Source of the DNA: Melioribacteraceae bacterium
Lineage (GTDB): Bacteria; Bacteroidota; Ignavibacteria; Ignavibacteriales; Melioribacteraceae
Assembly: GCA_015493615.1 (NCBI GenBank)
Contig: WGCV01000066.1
Coordinates: forward strand, 1-61,396
Length of the DNA stretch: 61,396 bases
Reading direction: 5' to 3'
The stretch's first letter is position 1. Each line of letters begins with the position of its first letter. Under the pieces are notes generated by a model. It searched no databases and was not told the origin of the DNA. It was given only the letters and a program-made list of their open reading frames with translations. Positions 24,856 to 33,558 of the stretch are shown piece by piece. The position numbers and the translations under genes were made by a program.

Positions 24856-25747
24856 TCAAATCATACCCGAATTGTTTCAGCATCATGGGGTTTGAACGCC
24901 ATTTGGGACGGACTTTTACGCGCAGCTCGAGGTAAACCGGTCGCTGCAGAAACTCTTCAATTTCTTCTCTCGATTTCTTCCCCAACTCTTTAATCTTTGC
25001 CCCTTTTTTTCCAATTATAATAGGCTTCTGAGATTCCCGTTCCAAAATAATCGAGGCGGAGATATAATCCTTTCTCCCTTCCCGCTCGACAAACTCGTCG
25101 ATTACAACTTCGGTACTGTAAGGAATTTCATCCTTGTACATTTCAAAAATCTTCTCTCTGATAATCTCCGAGACAAAGAAGCGTTCGTTGGCGTCGCTCA
25201 ACTGGTCGTCCGGATAAAACTTAGGATGCTCGGGAATGAACTCTTTAATCGCGGCAAGTAAGTCGGGAACGCCGAATGCGCCGATTGCAGAGACCGGAAT
25301 GATTTTTTTGAAAAGCTCCCGTTTTTCAAATTCTGTTACAAGATAAGTTAAACGCGCCGTGTCGATTAAGTCGATTTTATTAATAGCAAGAATTTTAGGC
25401 GTTTCAAACTTCAGCAATCTTTTTATCTGCTCGCTTTCAAAAAATTCCGTTAAAACTTTCGGGTTCCCCGCGTCAATCAGAAAGAGGAGCAAATCGGCAT
25501 CCTTTGCCGAGAGAATAACCTGGTCGAGCATCTTTTCCTGAAGAAGATACTCGGGGTTCAAAATTCCCGGAGTATCGAGAAAAATTATTTGCGTTTCCTC
25601 GTCGTTGTAAATTCCCAAAACCCGTTTGCGGGTAGTCTGCGGTTTGCTTGTTGTAATGGAAAGTTTCTCGCCGAGAATTGCATTGAGCAATGTAGATTTC
25701 CCGACATTCGGCTTACCAATAATTGTGCAATATCCTGCTTTCGTCAT
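24848..25747 (-). CDS. era: GTPase Era
   Basis: 299 residues, full length. Era is a GTPase that helps assemble the 30S ribosomal subunit. N-terminal GTPase domain: G1 GKPNVGKSTLLN, switch region TTSKPQTTRKRVLG, G3 DTPGI, G4 NKID. The C-terminal KH RNA-binding domain includes IIIGKKGAKIKELGKKSRE. First gene of the minus-strand run that ends with lnt or beyond. The spacer upstream (25748-25980) shows nothing I can name. Confidence 0.97.
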   Translation of the reverse strand: MTKAGYCTIIGKPNVGKSTLLNAILGEKLSITTSKPQTTRKRVLGIYNDEETQIIFLDTPGILNPEYLLQEKMLDQVILSAKDADLLLFLIDAGNPKVLTEFFESEQIKRLLKFETPKILAINKIDLIDTARLTYLVTEFEKRELFKKIIPVSAIGAFGVPDLLAAIKEFIPEHPKFYPDDQLSDANERFFVSEIIREKIFEMYKDEIPYSTEVVIDEFVEREGRKDYISASIILERESQKPIIIGKKGAKIKELGKKSREEIEEFLQRPVYLELRVKVRPKWRSNPMMLKQFGYDLND

Positions 25748-25980
25748 AATAACCTGAAGTTGAATATTAAATAATTTGAACTTATAAATTTATGGAAATA
25801 CAATTAATCTTTTTGGCTTTTTTGTTAGGTTATATCGACAATATTGCATCGTCAGATTTTTATCCATAGGATAAAATATGGGGAAATAACTAAGAATCAC
25901 TAATACAAATATTCATTTTTCTTTAATACAACCTATTTGCTTTTGATAAGGACAGAACTCAAAAAAGAGAGCTACAGTTG

Positions 25981-26271
25981 TTATTTGAATTTTTTATAAA
26001 CTTGAGTATGTTTTCCCAACATAACAAGCGTCAAAAATTTATCATCCGTTTTAAAAATAAGGAGCCAATCATTTTTTATATGTATTGAGTCGTAACCGCT
26101 TAATTGTCCTGACAGAGAATGCCTATTATATTTCTTCTCAATTTTTCTTTTCTTTTGAAGCAATTCTATTATTGATTTTAATGTATCAAAATCCTTTTGA
26201 GAGTATTGTCCGCTTCTTTTATCTCTTAGGATATCTTTTTTGAAAGACCTTTCAATTTTTATTTCCAGCAA
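25981..26271 (-). CDS. YafQ-family type II toxin (mRNA interferase)
   Basis: About 96 residues. The order of motifs fits YafQ: RHSLSGQLSGYDSIHIKNDW, LLIFKTDDKFLTLVMLGKH, with His residues and an Asp in the positions that form the RNase site of YafQ. YafQ toxins cut mRNA on the ribosome. I start at the TTG at 26271 (LEIKIERSF...), two bases after the antitoxin stop and eight bases after a GGGGA ribosome site; an alternative TTG at 26292 would overlap the antitoxin gene. The toxin is translationally coupled to its antitoxin. Confidence 0.85.
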   Translation of the reverse strand: MLEIKIERSFKKDILRDKRSGQYSQKDFDTLKSIIELLQKKRKIEKKYNRHSLSGQLSGYDSIHIKNDWLLIFKTDDKFLTLVMLGKHTQVYKKFK

Positions 26272-26272
26272 C

Positions 26273-26527
26273 TTAAATCCCCAAGTCTTCAAATAATTCG
26301 TTAGCGGAATTATAAACTTGTGTGTTTTTATTACCCTCTAAATTATTAATCCTTTTTTCAAGTTCTTTCGAAGGTAGGCTAAGATCAAAAGGTATAGCTT
26401 TTTCCATTGCTACTTTGGCCAGAAAAATATTTACGGCATCGCCAAATGACAAACCGAATTTTGAAAAGACTGTTCTCGCCTCATCATATAATGTATTTTC
26501 AACTCTTACGCTTGTTTGTATTTTCAT
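26273..26527 (-). CDS. RelB/DinJ-family antitoxin
   Basis: 84 residues. The N-terminal ribbon-helix-helix KIQTSVRVENTLYDEA, and KFGLSFGDAVNIFLAKVAMEKAIPF, match DinJ/RelB antitoxins, which bind DNA and neutralise the toxin through their C-terminal part (NELFEDLGI). The promoter just upstream contains a perfect palindrome that is the likely operator. The toxin gene follows directly. Confidence 0.9.
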   Translation of the reverse strand: MKIQTSVRVENTLYDEARTVFSKFGLSFGDAVNIFLAKVAMEKAIPFDLSLPSKELEKRINNLEGNKNTQVYNSANELFEDLGI

Positions 26528-26552
26528 AATTCACTCTTCAATTTTTATTTTA

Positions 26553-26581
26553 AATATACACCAAATGGTGTATAAGGTCAA
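26553..26581 (-). promoter_or_regulatory. Promoter and operator of the toxin-antitoxin operon
   Basis: On the minus strand: -35 TTGACC (26581-26576), a 17-base spacer, and -10 TATATT (26558-26553), close to the sigma-70 consensus. Between and overlapping these lies a 20-base perfect palindrome, TATACACCA-two bases-TGGTGTATA, at 26555-26574. It should be bound by the antitoxin dimer, blocking RNA polymerase, as in other RelB/DinJ operons. The start codon is about 25 bases downstream of the -10. Confidence 0.85.
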
Positions 26582-26615
26582 GATGTTTTTATGAAAAAAA
26601 AACGTTAAATAAGTA

Positions 26616-26649
26616 TTACCCCGAAGGCAAAAATTTGCCTTCAGGGTAA
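26616..26649 (-). terminator. Terminator downstream of the M16 protease operon
   Basis: TTACCCCGAAGGCAAA (26616-26631) pairs with TTTGCCTTCAGGGTAA (26634-26649) with one mismatch and a two-base loop. On the minus strand an interrupted T-rich tract follows, including a run of T near 26590-26600. It separates the protease pair from the toxin-antitoxin operon. Confidence 0.75.
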
Positions 26650-26659
26650 AGTGAAAGGA

Positions 26660-28735
26660 TTAATCTACTTTAAAAAAATCATCTTTGACGCCGGAATTGA
26701 TTTTAACTTCCTTTACGGTCATATCAATTGTTTGCGGACCGACTGTTTGAACAATTTTGCCCGGATATTTAATTCCGTTCCAATCTTTGTAATCGGAAAA
26801 ATCCACCGTTGTGGCAAATTCGCCCTGCGGAGTTTTTCTTGAGGAGGCTTCTCTCAGTTTAAGTCCCGTGTCGGCGTCAATGTAAATAACGCTGCTGTTG
26901 CCGTTAGGAAAAGTAAGTTTAACTTTGTAAGCGGACTTATCGTTTACTTTTCCCAAGCCAATCAGCTCAGGCTTAATCCCAAGTTCCTTATAACGAAGCA
27001 GCGGATACATTTCGCTTTCTTCCTTAAGAGCTTCAAGCTGGTCGCCTTCCAGTTTTTTACTTTGTCCCATTCCTGAAACTACAGCATTCTTTCCGTCAAA
27101 TTTTTGCGTTTGCTGCATAGCTCCCAAATCGAGATTGAAATAATATTTATTGGGGAATTTTCTGACAACGGTAATTTTAATATTCATTCCCTGAATATTT
27201 CCTTCCATTGCAACAGTTTCATCCTTGATATTTGCAATCTTATCTTTTCCGCCTATCGCTTTAAGATAATTATCAATTACTTGATCAACCGTAATGTCGG
27301 CGGGCAGCTTCTCGGCGTCGGGATCGACTTTGTTTCCGTATGTGTCGTAATAATCTATCTTACCGCTCAAACTGAACTTCTTCAGCTTTTTCCCGACTTC
27401 GCTATTGTTGCCTACAACCAGCACGTAAGCTTTATCCGGCTTAATATATTTTTTCGAAGCTTTGTAAACATCGTCCACGGTAACCGCGTCGAGGTTTTTC
27501 AGATAATTTTTGTAGTAGTCCTTAGGCAAATTGTATCTTTCAATGTTGATTGCAAAGCGGGCAATCGTTGAAGGATTTTCGAGCGAGCGCGCAAATTGTC
27601 CGATCATAAATTTCTTTACCGTGTTTAATTCATCTTCGGTAACTTTTTCGCTTCGCATCTTTTTCATCTCATATAGGAATTGAGTAACGGCGCTGTCGGT
27701 AACCGCATTGCGAGCCTCGCAAGTCGCGTCGAACTCTCCCATATAGATATCGTCGTCCAAGGTTGAATGCGCTCCGTAAGTATAAGCGTGCTTTTCGCGC
27801 AAATCCATATTTAATCGCGAAACAAACGCTCCGCCGAGAATTGCGTTTGCGACTTTTGCCGCAAAACCGAGTTTATCACCCGGTTTAAGTTTTACGGGAT
27901 AAGTTATATGAATTACGGATTGAACGGCGGATGGGCGATCAACCATTGCAACTTTTCTGATAAGGGGAGGACGTTTCGACTTAAACTTAACCGCGGGAAC
28001 GTTTCCCTTTTTCCAGTTCGCAAAATATTTATCAGCAAGATTTTTTGCCTCGTCCAAATTAATATCCCCGACTATTGCGAGATAACTTACGTTCGGACGC
28101 ATATAATTGTCGTAAAACTCAACGCATTTATCAATAGTAATGTTCTTAACGGTTTTTTCCGTTTCGATTTCTCCGTAAGGGGAATCTTTTCCGAAGTCGA
28201 GAACATTTTTAACATTATCCGCAATAGTGGAAGGTTCCTTTTCACCCGCCTTAAGTGAAGAAATAGTTCTCTTCTTAATTTTATCCAATTCTGTTTTTTC
28301 AAATTTCGGATTGGCAACAATGTCGCCCATAATTTTAGCAAGCACATCTATGTTTTTCTTCAAAGCGTTTCCGTAAACGCCTTTTGCTGAAGTTGAAAGA
28401 GTCGCGCCGATGAAATCAATGTTTTCATCAATTTCATCTTTAGTCATAGTTTTGGTAGCGGTTCCGAGCAGACTGCCCGTAATGTTTGAAAGTCCGGCGT
28501 ATTCTTTTTCAGAAACAGGAGGATAATTAAACATAATCGAAAAAGATACTTCCGGCAGTTTGTGATTCTCCACCACGAAAACTTTTAGTCCGTTATCGAG
28601 AGTAAAAGTTTCGGCATCCGCTATTTTTATTTCAGGAGCCGGTCCCGGTTCGGGCATTTTACTTCTGTCAACCTGGGCAAAAAGAGTTGCGGAGGTTAGC
28701 AGAATTATTAGCGTTAAAAATTTTTTAATATTCAT
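26660..28735 (-). CDS. M16-type protease subunit without zinc motif, with C-terminal LolA-like domain
   Basis: 691 residues, signal peptide ending FAQ. Residues about 45-480 form two M16 repeats. Where active M16 enzymes carry HXXEH, this protein has GLSNITGSLLGTA, so it cannot bind the catalytic zinc and is the non-catalytic partner. After about residue 490 comes a second module (VDQVIDNYLKAIGGKDKIAN, then FPNKYYFNLDLGAMQQTQKF, PNGNSSVIYIDADTGLKL, and TTVDFSDYKDWNGIKYPGK), with the strand pattern of outer-membrane lipoprotein-sorting (LolA-like) domains. The catalytic subunit is 18 bases upstream (28754-30079), and the two should form a periplasmic heterodimer. Confidence 0.85.
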   Translation of the reverse strand: MNIKKFLTLIILLTSATLFAQVDRSKMPEPGPAPEIKIADAETFTLDNGLKVFVVENHKLPEVSFSIMFNYPPVSEKEYAGLSNITGSLLGTATKTMTKDEIDENIDFIGATLSTSAKGVYGNALKKNIDVLAKIMGDIVANPKFEKTELDKIKKRTISSLKAGEKEPSTIADNVKNVLDFGKDSPYGEIETEKTVKNITIDKCVEFYDNYMRPNVSYLAIVGDINLDEAKNLADKYFANWKKGNVPAVKFKSKRPPLIRKVAMVDRPSAVQSVIHITYPVKLKPGDKLGFAAKVANAILGGAFVSRLNMDLREKHAYTYGAHSTLDDDIYMGEFDATCEARNAVTDSAVTQFLYEMKKMRSEKVTEDELNTVKKFMIGQFARSLENPSTIARFAINIERYNLPKDYYKNYLKNLDAVTVDDVYKASKKYIKPDKAYVLVVGNNSEVGKKLKKFSLSGKIDYYDTYGNKVDPDAEKLPADITVDQVIDNYLKAIGGKDKIANIKDETVAMEGNIQGMNIKITVVRKFPNKYYFNLDLGAMQQTQKFDGKNAVVSGMGQSKKLEGDQLEALKEESEMYPLLRYKELGIKPELIGLGKVNDKSAYKVKLTFPNGNSSVIYIDADTGLKLREASSRKTPQGEFATTVDFSDYKDWNGIKYPGKIVQTVGPQTIDMTVKEVKINSGVKDDFFKVD

Positions 28736-28753
28736 TTATTTCTCCTCTTAAAA

Positions 28754-30079
28754 TTACTTTTTGGCTGACTTAGGTAAATAGTAAAGAATAACTCTTGAGT
28801 TCGGAGCAAAATATTTCTGCGCCGCTTTCAGCAAATCTTCTTTGGTAACTTTCATGTAGCGGTCGATTTCCGTATTAATCAAATTAGCGTCTCCGAAATA
28901 AACATAGTAGTTTGCAAGCTGTTCGGCGATGCCCAAATTTGTTGAAGCTTTTGAAACGAAGTTCGTTTCTATCTGATTTCGCAGTTTCTGAAATTCTTTG
29001 TCGGAAATTTCTGTGGTTCTGACTTTTGCTATTACGCTGTCGATATCGCTTTCCAACTGTTGAGGTTTTACTCCGGCGTTCGCGATTCCAAATACGATAA
29101 ACAAACCCGGGTCTTCAAGGGCAAAGGGAAAAGCTCCGGTATATAGTGCGGCTTGCTTTTTGTCAACAAGAGTTTTCTGAAGCCAAGAACTTTTACCTTG
29201 CGAAAGTAAAGTAGTAAGCATGTTAATTGCGTAGTAATCTTTAGTTCCCTGAGCGGGAATTCTGTATGTTTCGACAACGGCGGGAAGCTGAATATTATCA
29301 TAAACAGTATCTCTTATTTCGTGTGTAATGGGAGGTTCGACAACTGTCGGTCGGTTCATCTTCCTTGTTCCTCTCGGTATGTCCGCAAAATATTTTGCCA
29401 CAAGTTTTTTTGCTTCGTCAATGTTGATATCGCCCGAGATTGAAAGCGTTGCATTATTCGGCACATAATAAGTTTTGTAAAAATCCATAAATTCCTTTAG
29501 GGAAGCTTTATCGATGTATTGATCGGAACCGATTGGAGTCCACCTGTAAGGATGAACTTTGTAGGAATGCTTAAAAACTTCTTCCAATAACGAACCGTAG
29601 GGCTGGTTATCAATGCGCTGTTTCTTTTCCTCTTTCACTACTTTACGCTGTGTCTCAACTCCGATAGAATCAATTTTAAGATGAAGCATTCTTTCCGATT
29701 CAAGCCACAAACCGAGCGCCAGCTCGTTCGAGGGAAGAACTTCGTAATAGAAAGTTCTGTCGAAAGTTGTGTTGGCGTTCAATGTTCCTCCGTTGCCCTG
29801 AACAATTTTGAAATATTGTCCGCGGGCAATATTATCGGAGCCTTCAAACATCAGATGCTCAAAAAAGTGAGCGAATCCGGTTCTGTTCGGCTGCTCGTTT
29901 TTGGAGCCTACGTGATACATCACCGATACTGCGACGATTGGGGTAGAGTGATCTTGATGAAGAATAACGTGAAGTCCGTTCGGCAGGTTGTACTCCGTAA
30001 AATTAATTTTCTTTTCCTGCGCTTTTATTCCGATCTGCATAAGGAACAAAGCCGCAATTACGAATAATTTTTTGCTCAT
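28754..30079 (-). CDS. M16-family zinc protease, catalytic subunit
   Basis: 441 residues with a signal peptide ending IKA|QE. Contains the inverted zinc motif HXXEH as HFFEH (71-75) within TGFAHFFEHLMFEGSDN, with a downstream KVVKEEKKQRIDNQPYGS that supplies the third zinc ligand glutamate. This is the normal active M16B (pitrilysin-like) half. Paired with the zinc-less subunit encoded downstream on the same strand. Its role in the periplasm is probably peptide clearance; substrates are unknown. Confidence 0.93.
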   Translation of the reverse strand: MSKKLFVIAALFLMQIGIKAQEKKINFTEYNLPNGLHVILHQDHSTPIVAVSVMYHVGSKNEQPNRTGFAHFFEHLMFEGSDNIARGQYFKIVQGNGGTLNANTTFDRTFYYEVLPSNELALGLWLESERMLHLKIDSIGVETQRKVVKEEKKQRIDNQPYGSLLEEVFKHSYKVHPYRWTPIGSDQYIDKASLKEFMDFYKTYYVPNNATLSISGDINIDEAKKLVAKYFADIPRGTRKMNRPTVVEPPITHEIRDTVYDNIQLPAVVETYRIPAQGTKDYYAINMLTTLLSQGKSSWLQKTLVDKKQAALYTGAFPFALEDPGLFIVFGIANAGVKPQQLESDIDSVIAKVRTTEISDKEFQKLRNQIETNFVSKASTNLGIAEQLANYYVYFGDANLINTEIDRYMKVTKEDLLKAAQKYFAPNSRVILYYLPKSAKK

Positions 30080-30408
30080 AGTTTAACTCGCTTTGTTTGT
30101 TAATTATTAAAATCCAAAATATAAATATATGACGAACAATATTATATTTTGTTCACTAACCTTTTGAATCAATTTCCCCTTTTAGAAACCGGTGATAAAA
30201 ATATTTTCCCTATAATTTTAAACAACGTGTAATTCAGATTGATTAGAATTTTCTTATAATTTATACTAAAATTAATTACCTTCGCAAGCATAGAACCTTT
30301 AAGGAACAAGTACCTTAAAGGTTGCTGTTTCCCTTTTAATCTCCTCTGAACCTTGCGGTTTGCCGCAACAGAAAAATATTATTTTCTTTAATTTGAAGCT
30401 ATATGTAA

Positions 30409-30593
30409 CTCAGATTGATTAGCGGAGCGGTCAATCTGAGAGAACCCCAAAACCTGAAAACGAAATCGTGGGTTAGTTATATTAAGCGAAACAGTTTCTG
30501 GTCATTCTGAGCGGAGCGAAGAATCTCAAAGTTAGATTATGCGCTGGTGCTTGTTATGAGATTCTTCTCCCGCCAAGGCGGTGCCAGAATGAC
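30409..30593. repeat. Hairpin modules of families A and C
   Basis: 30409-30440 is a family A hairpin (CTCAGATTGA pairing with TCAATCTGAG). 30501-30593 is a family C unit pair in inverted orientation: GTCATTCTGA...AGAATCTCA then TGAGATTCTTC...CCAGAATGAC, with CCCGCCAAGGCGG in the second arm. The remainder of 30080-30733 is AT-rich and has no recognised gene. Confidence 0.7.
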
Positions 30594-30733
30594 AGAAGGG
30601 GGAGCAGTCTGAATTTTGCCATTAAAAAAATAGATATAACCTATTACGAATTTATGGCGACTTGCTTATTCCTCCGCCAATTTTTTATGAACTTGTACTA
30701 TGTAATTTGTTAAAAGTATATGTAATTTAAAAT

Positions 30734-30991
30734 ATGAAATTAAATACTTTTGAAAAGGTCTATCTGTTTATTGTCAAGCTGCTGGCATTCCCGATATCCT
30801 TGATTATCCGCGGTTACCAGATTTTCATTTCCCCCGTTTTTCCTTCGTCGTGCCGCTATATCCCAACTTGTTCCGAGTACGCCATTCAGGCGCTCAGGAA
30901 ATACGGATTATTAAAAGGGGGCTGGCTGGCAATTAAACGAGTTTCGCGCTGTCATCCTTGGGGAGGAAGCGGATACGATCCCGTTCCGTAA
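30734..30991 (+). CDS. yidD: Membrane protein insertion efficiency factor YidD
   Basis: 85 residues. The family pattern is complete: [20 protein letters not shown] (residues 26-45), then [20 protein letters not shown], and [15 protein letters not shown]. YidD assists YidC-dependent insertion of membrane proteins. It is not beside rnpA, dnaA or yidC here, unlike in many bacteria; it stands alone before tRNA-Arg. Confidence 0.95.
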   Translation: MKLNTFEKVYLFIVKLLAFPISLIIRGYQIFISPVFPSSCRYIPTCSEYAIQALRKYGLLKGGWLAIKRVSRCHPWGGSGYDPVP

Positions 30992-31052
30992 AAATTCTTC
31001 TTATTTAAGAAAAGTTTATTTATTAATTTTACAATTCAAAATTTGCTTATTT

Positions 31053-31124
31053 GCCCCCGTAGCTCAGTGGATAGAGCAGCGGCCTCCGGAGCCGCGTGCG
31101 CAGGTTCGATTCCTGCCGGGGGTA
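31053..31124 (+). tRNA. tRNA-Arg (anticodon CCG)
   Basis: Acceptor GCCCCCG / CGGGGGT, D arm GCTC / GAGC, anticodon arm GCGGC-CTCCGGA-GCCGC with anticodon CCG, T arm GCAGG-TTCGATT-CCTGC, discriminator A. No encoded CCA. Reads CGG. Confidence 0.92.
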
Positions 31125-31176
31125 CTTTTCCCTCTCCTTAACAAAAACCTTTGCTGGAATCTAAACTGCCGCCAAA

Positions 31177-31890
31177 TTATAAATCAATCCAATCTTTAAC
31201 GTATTCTCTCATTCTTTCAAGCCACGATTCGTCATCCAATTCCATTGTAATATACTGAGCATAGCTGTTAAGAGCTATCACGGCATTCCGGCTTGAATCC
31301 CGCATCTCAATCTCGGCAAGTTTACTTACAACATGACGGTTAACCTGTTCGATGTCGTTATAGATTTTTCTCAGCTTTACTAATTTCCAGTCAATTTTTT
31401 TGTTCTCCTTAGCGCGAAAAAATTGAGCTAAAATATACATCGCCAAAACCTTGTACTCGGTTTCCGCGAGAGAGGCAAAAGGAAGATGAAAACGAACAAG
31501 AGATTTTAATTGTCCGATGATCGGGCAGCCGCTCGACGCCATGAAAAGTCCCATCATGCTGGAAATTCCGGTTTGAACGCTGGTGTATTTGTAGCTTCCG
31601 CGTTCGGCGGTTTCCACGCTGATTTTGGCTTTCTCAAAAGAGGGAAAATCGGAAAAGAATTTTATAACTTTGTTTACTCTGAGGGCAAGGGGACAGTAAG
31701 TTGTTTCTCCCGATTCTATCGGGCAAATAGGGCACTTAAACCAGTCCATTCTCGCCCAGTCGGGATTTTCACCGATAAGGGGAGATTTCTCAAGAAGAGT
31801 TTCGCCGTCAATAATGATTTTAAACTGTTTGATTTCCCCATTGTTGAAGTAGAAAGTGTAAAGGAAAATAAAGTCTTCTTCAGCGCTCAT
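31177..31890 (-). CDS. Cysteine-containing protein, possibly DUF6901-like
   Basis: 237 residues, soluble, unrecognised with certainty. An N-terminal beta-rich part (FLYTFYFNNGEIKQFKIIID) is followed by a cysteine cluster: Cys53 and Cys56 (FKCPICP), Cys66 (TTYCPLA), and Cys122 (SGCPIIG). The pattern recalls DUF6901 proteins, but this is by eye. Four cysteines in this spacing could bind a metal or iron-sulfur cluster. The C-terminal half is helical. I choose the ATG at 31890, behind GTGAGGAT, over the upstream GTG at 31902. No obvious partner gene nearby. Confidence 0.6.
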   Translation of the reverse strand: MSAEEDFIFLYTFYFNNGEIKQFKIIIDGETLLEKSPLIGENPDWARMDWFKCPICPIESGETTYCPLALRVNKVIKFFSDFPSFEKAKISVETAERGSYKYTSVQTGISSMMGLFMASSGCPIIGQLKSLVRFHLPFASLAETEYKVLAMYILAQFFRAKENKKIDWKLVKLRKIYNDIEQVNRHVVSKLAEIEMRDSSRNAVIALNSYAQYITMELDDESWLERMREYVKDWIDL

Positions 31891-32000
31891 TTTAATCCTC
31901 ACTTTTTACGAAAGTACAAAATAATTGATAAAGTTTAAACTTTTTTCTTCTTTATTGAAAGAATCGGAACAAACCGGAGAAAGTTTAGAGAAGATTAAAA

Positions 32001-32150
32001 GAGACCTTTGCAAAACCTAAAATTGTCATATTGAGGACGGTGAGAGCCGTCCTCAATATCTCTAAACTCGGTACTATTACCGGTTTTGAGATTCTTCATT
32101 CCACTTCGCTTCATTCAGAATGACAAATTTCGGGGTTATGCAAAGCCTTC
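32001..32150. repeat. MITE-like repeat family B, copy 2
   Basis: Starts GAGACCTTTGCAAAACC and ends GTTATGCAAAGCCTTC, inverted ends. Inside: a perfect hairpin GAGGACGG / CCGTCCTC (32034-32055) and a family C unit (GAGATTCTTC...CAGAATGACA). Very similar to copy 3 at 39442-39590. Non-coding. Confidence 0.8.
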
Positions 32151-32190
32151 TAAAACTTAAAAAAAAACAAACTGCGCAACAGGGTAAAAA

Positions 32191-32811
32191 CTATTCCAAT
32201 ACCGATATTTCTGCGTAGGGGAGTTTGTTGCTGATTTTCTTTGTTATTGTAAGTCCTGCTTCCTTTGCGAGATTCTCAATTCCGCCGGTTCTGATAAAAT
32301 GCCTGAAGTTTTTGAAATGATCGGGACCCGCGGAAAATTCAACTAACTGAACGCTTATTCCCCAGAAACTTTTCGGCTGTGGGACTCTGTAATCGCCGAC
32401 GATAATTTTATCCGCAAATTTTCTCATTTTTTTTAACGCCGCGATTCTCATTTCGGGGGACATTTCGTGCAGAACGTAGGAAGTTAAAGCGTAATCAAAA
32501 TGCTTATCTGTATATTCTTCCAATTTTAAAATTGAGCCGTGTATAAAACTTACATTTTCATAACCGAATTCTTTAAGGTGCATATTTGCATACTTAATAT
32601 TCAGAGAGGACAAATCCAATCCCACAACTTCTTTACAATGGTTTGCAAGTTGAAACTCAAGGCGTCCGGTTCCGCACCCGACATCAAGCAGCGTAGAATC
32701 TTTTTCTATTAATGTTTTAAACAATCTGAAAATTAAATCTTGATGAGGAGCGATAAACCTATCATAGAACAATCCGTCATACCAGTGTTTTTTATCTTCC
32801 ATATTTTTCAC
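32191..32811 (-). CDS. SAM-dependent class I methyltransferase
   Basis: 206 residues. Core of a Methyltransf_25-type enzyme: LLDVGCGTGRLEFQLANHC (motif I), GLDLSSLNIKYAN, SFIHGSILKLEEY, and DYALTSYVLHEMSPEMRIA with a typical post-motif. The C-terminal part has GIENLAKEAGLTITKKISNK. The GTG at 32811 directly follows the stop of the TSUP gene, so they are coupled; an internal ATG at 32802 is an alternative start. Substrate unknown. Confidence 0.85.
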   Translation of the reverse strand: MKNMEDKKHWYDGLFYDRFIAPHQDLIFRLFKTLIEKDSTLLDVGCGTGRLEFQLANHCKEVVGLDLSSLNIKYANMHLKEFGYENVSFIHGSILKLEEYTDKHFDYALTSYVLHEMSPEMRIAALKKMRKFADKIIVGDYRVPQPKSFWGISVQLVEFSAGPDHFKNFRHFIRTGGIENLAKEAGLTITKKISNKLPYAEISVLE

Positions 32812-33558
32812 TCAAATTATGTTAATCAATTTTGCAGCCATTAAAAGCATCACAAATATAAGAATTATTTTTATTGCCTTCTCTCCTTTCTTAACCGCAA
32901 ACTTAACAGCGAGTTTTGCCCCGAGCATATTTCCGAAAGCAAGAGCGAGTCCCAATCCCCAATTAATATTTCCCGATAAAATAAAGACTAACAATACCGG
33001 AATTGTGTAAAGCCAAACAATAAAGACCTTGTGCATGTTCACTCTGATTAAATCAAACTTCATCAAATTATGAAGAATTGTCATAAGGATAAAGCCGACT
33101 CCGGCTTGAATTGTCCCGCCGTAAAATCCTGCGACAAACATTGCAAGATAAGCCCATGCGGAAACATGCTTGTCGTCGCTTTTTCGAAGCGCCTTAGATT
33201 TGGGGATGAAAAGGGTTGCAATTACAAATATTATAACTCCGGTTAAAATCTTTTTAAAAAGCAAATCGTCAATATGTATTGCCCAAAAAGCTCCGGCGAG
33301 CGCTCCGGGAAGTGTGAATAAAGCAAGTTTCAAACTGAGTTTTGTATCGCTGAAACTTTCCTTCTTAAAGGAATAAATAGCGGAGGAATTTTGCAGAAGA
33401 ATCGCCAGACGGTTAGTCCCGTTTGCGGTTGCGCCGTCTAATCCCATAAAAATCAATATGGGAAGCGTTAAAGTTGAACCGCCTCCTGCGTTAACGTTAA
33501 TAAAGCCGGCAAAAATTCCGACGAGAAAAAGAATAGAAACGGATAGGATTTCGTTCAT
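32812..33558 (-). CDS. TSUP-family sulfite exporter TauE/SafE-like
   Basis: 248 residues with about seven membrane helices. Both halves show the family's GxG-rich helix starts: AGFINVNAGGGSTLTLPILI near the N-terminus, and AGFYGGTIQAGVGFILM in the middle. TSUP proteins move sulfite, sulfonates or other organic anions across the inner membrane. The methyltransferase gene follows immediately. No sulfur-metabolism gene is close, so the substrate is open. Confidence 0.9.
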   Translation of the reverse strand: MNEILSVSILFLVGIFAGFINVNAGGGSTLTLPILIFMGLDGATANGTNRLAILLQNSSAIYSFKKESFSDTKLSLKLALFTLPGALAGAFWAIHIDDLLFKKILTGVIIFVIATLFIPKSKALRKSDDKHVSAWAYLAMFVAGFYGGTIQAGVGFILMTILHNLMKFDLIRVNMHKVFIVWLYTIPVLLVFILSGNINWGLGLALAFGNMLGAKLAVKFAVKKGEKAIKIILIFVMLLMAAKLINII

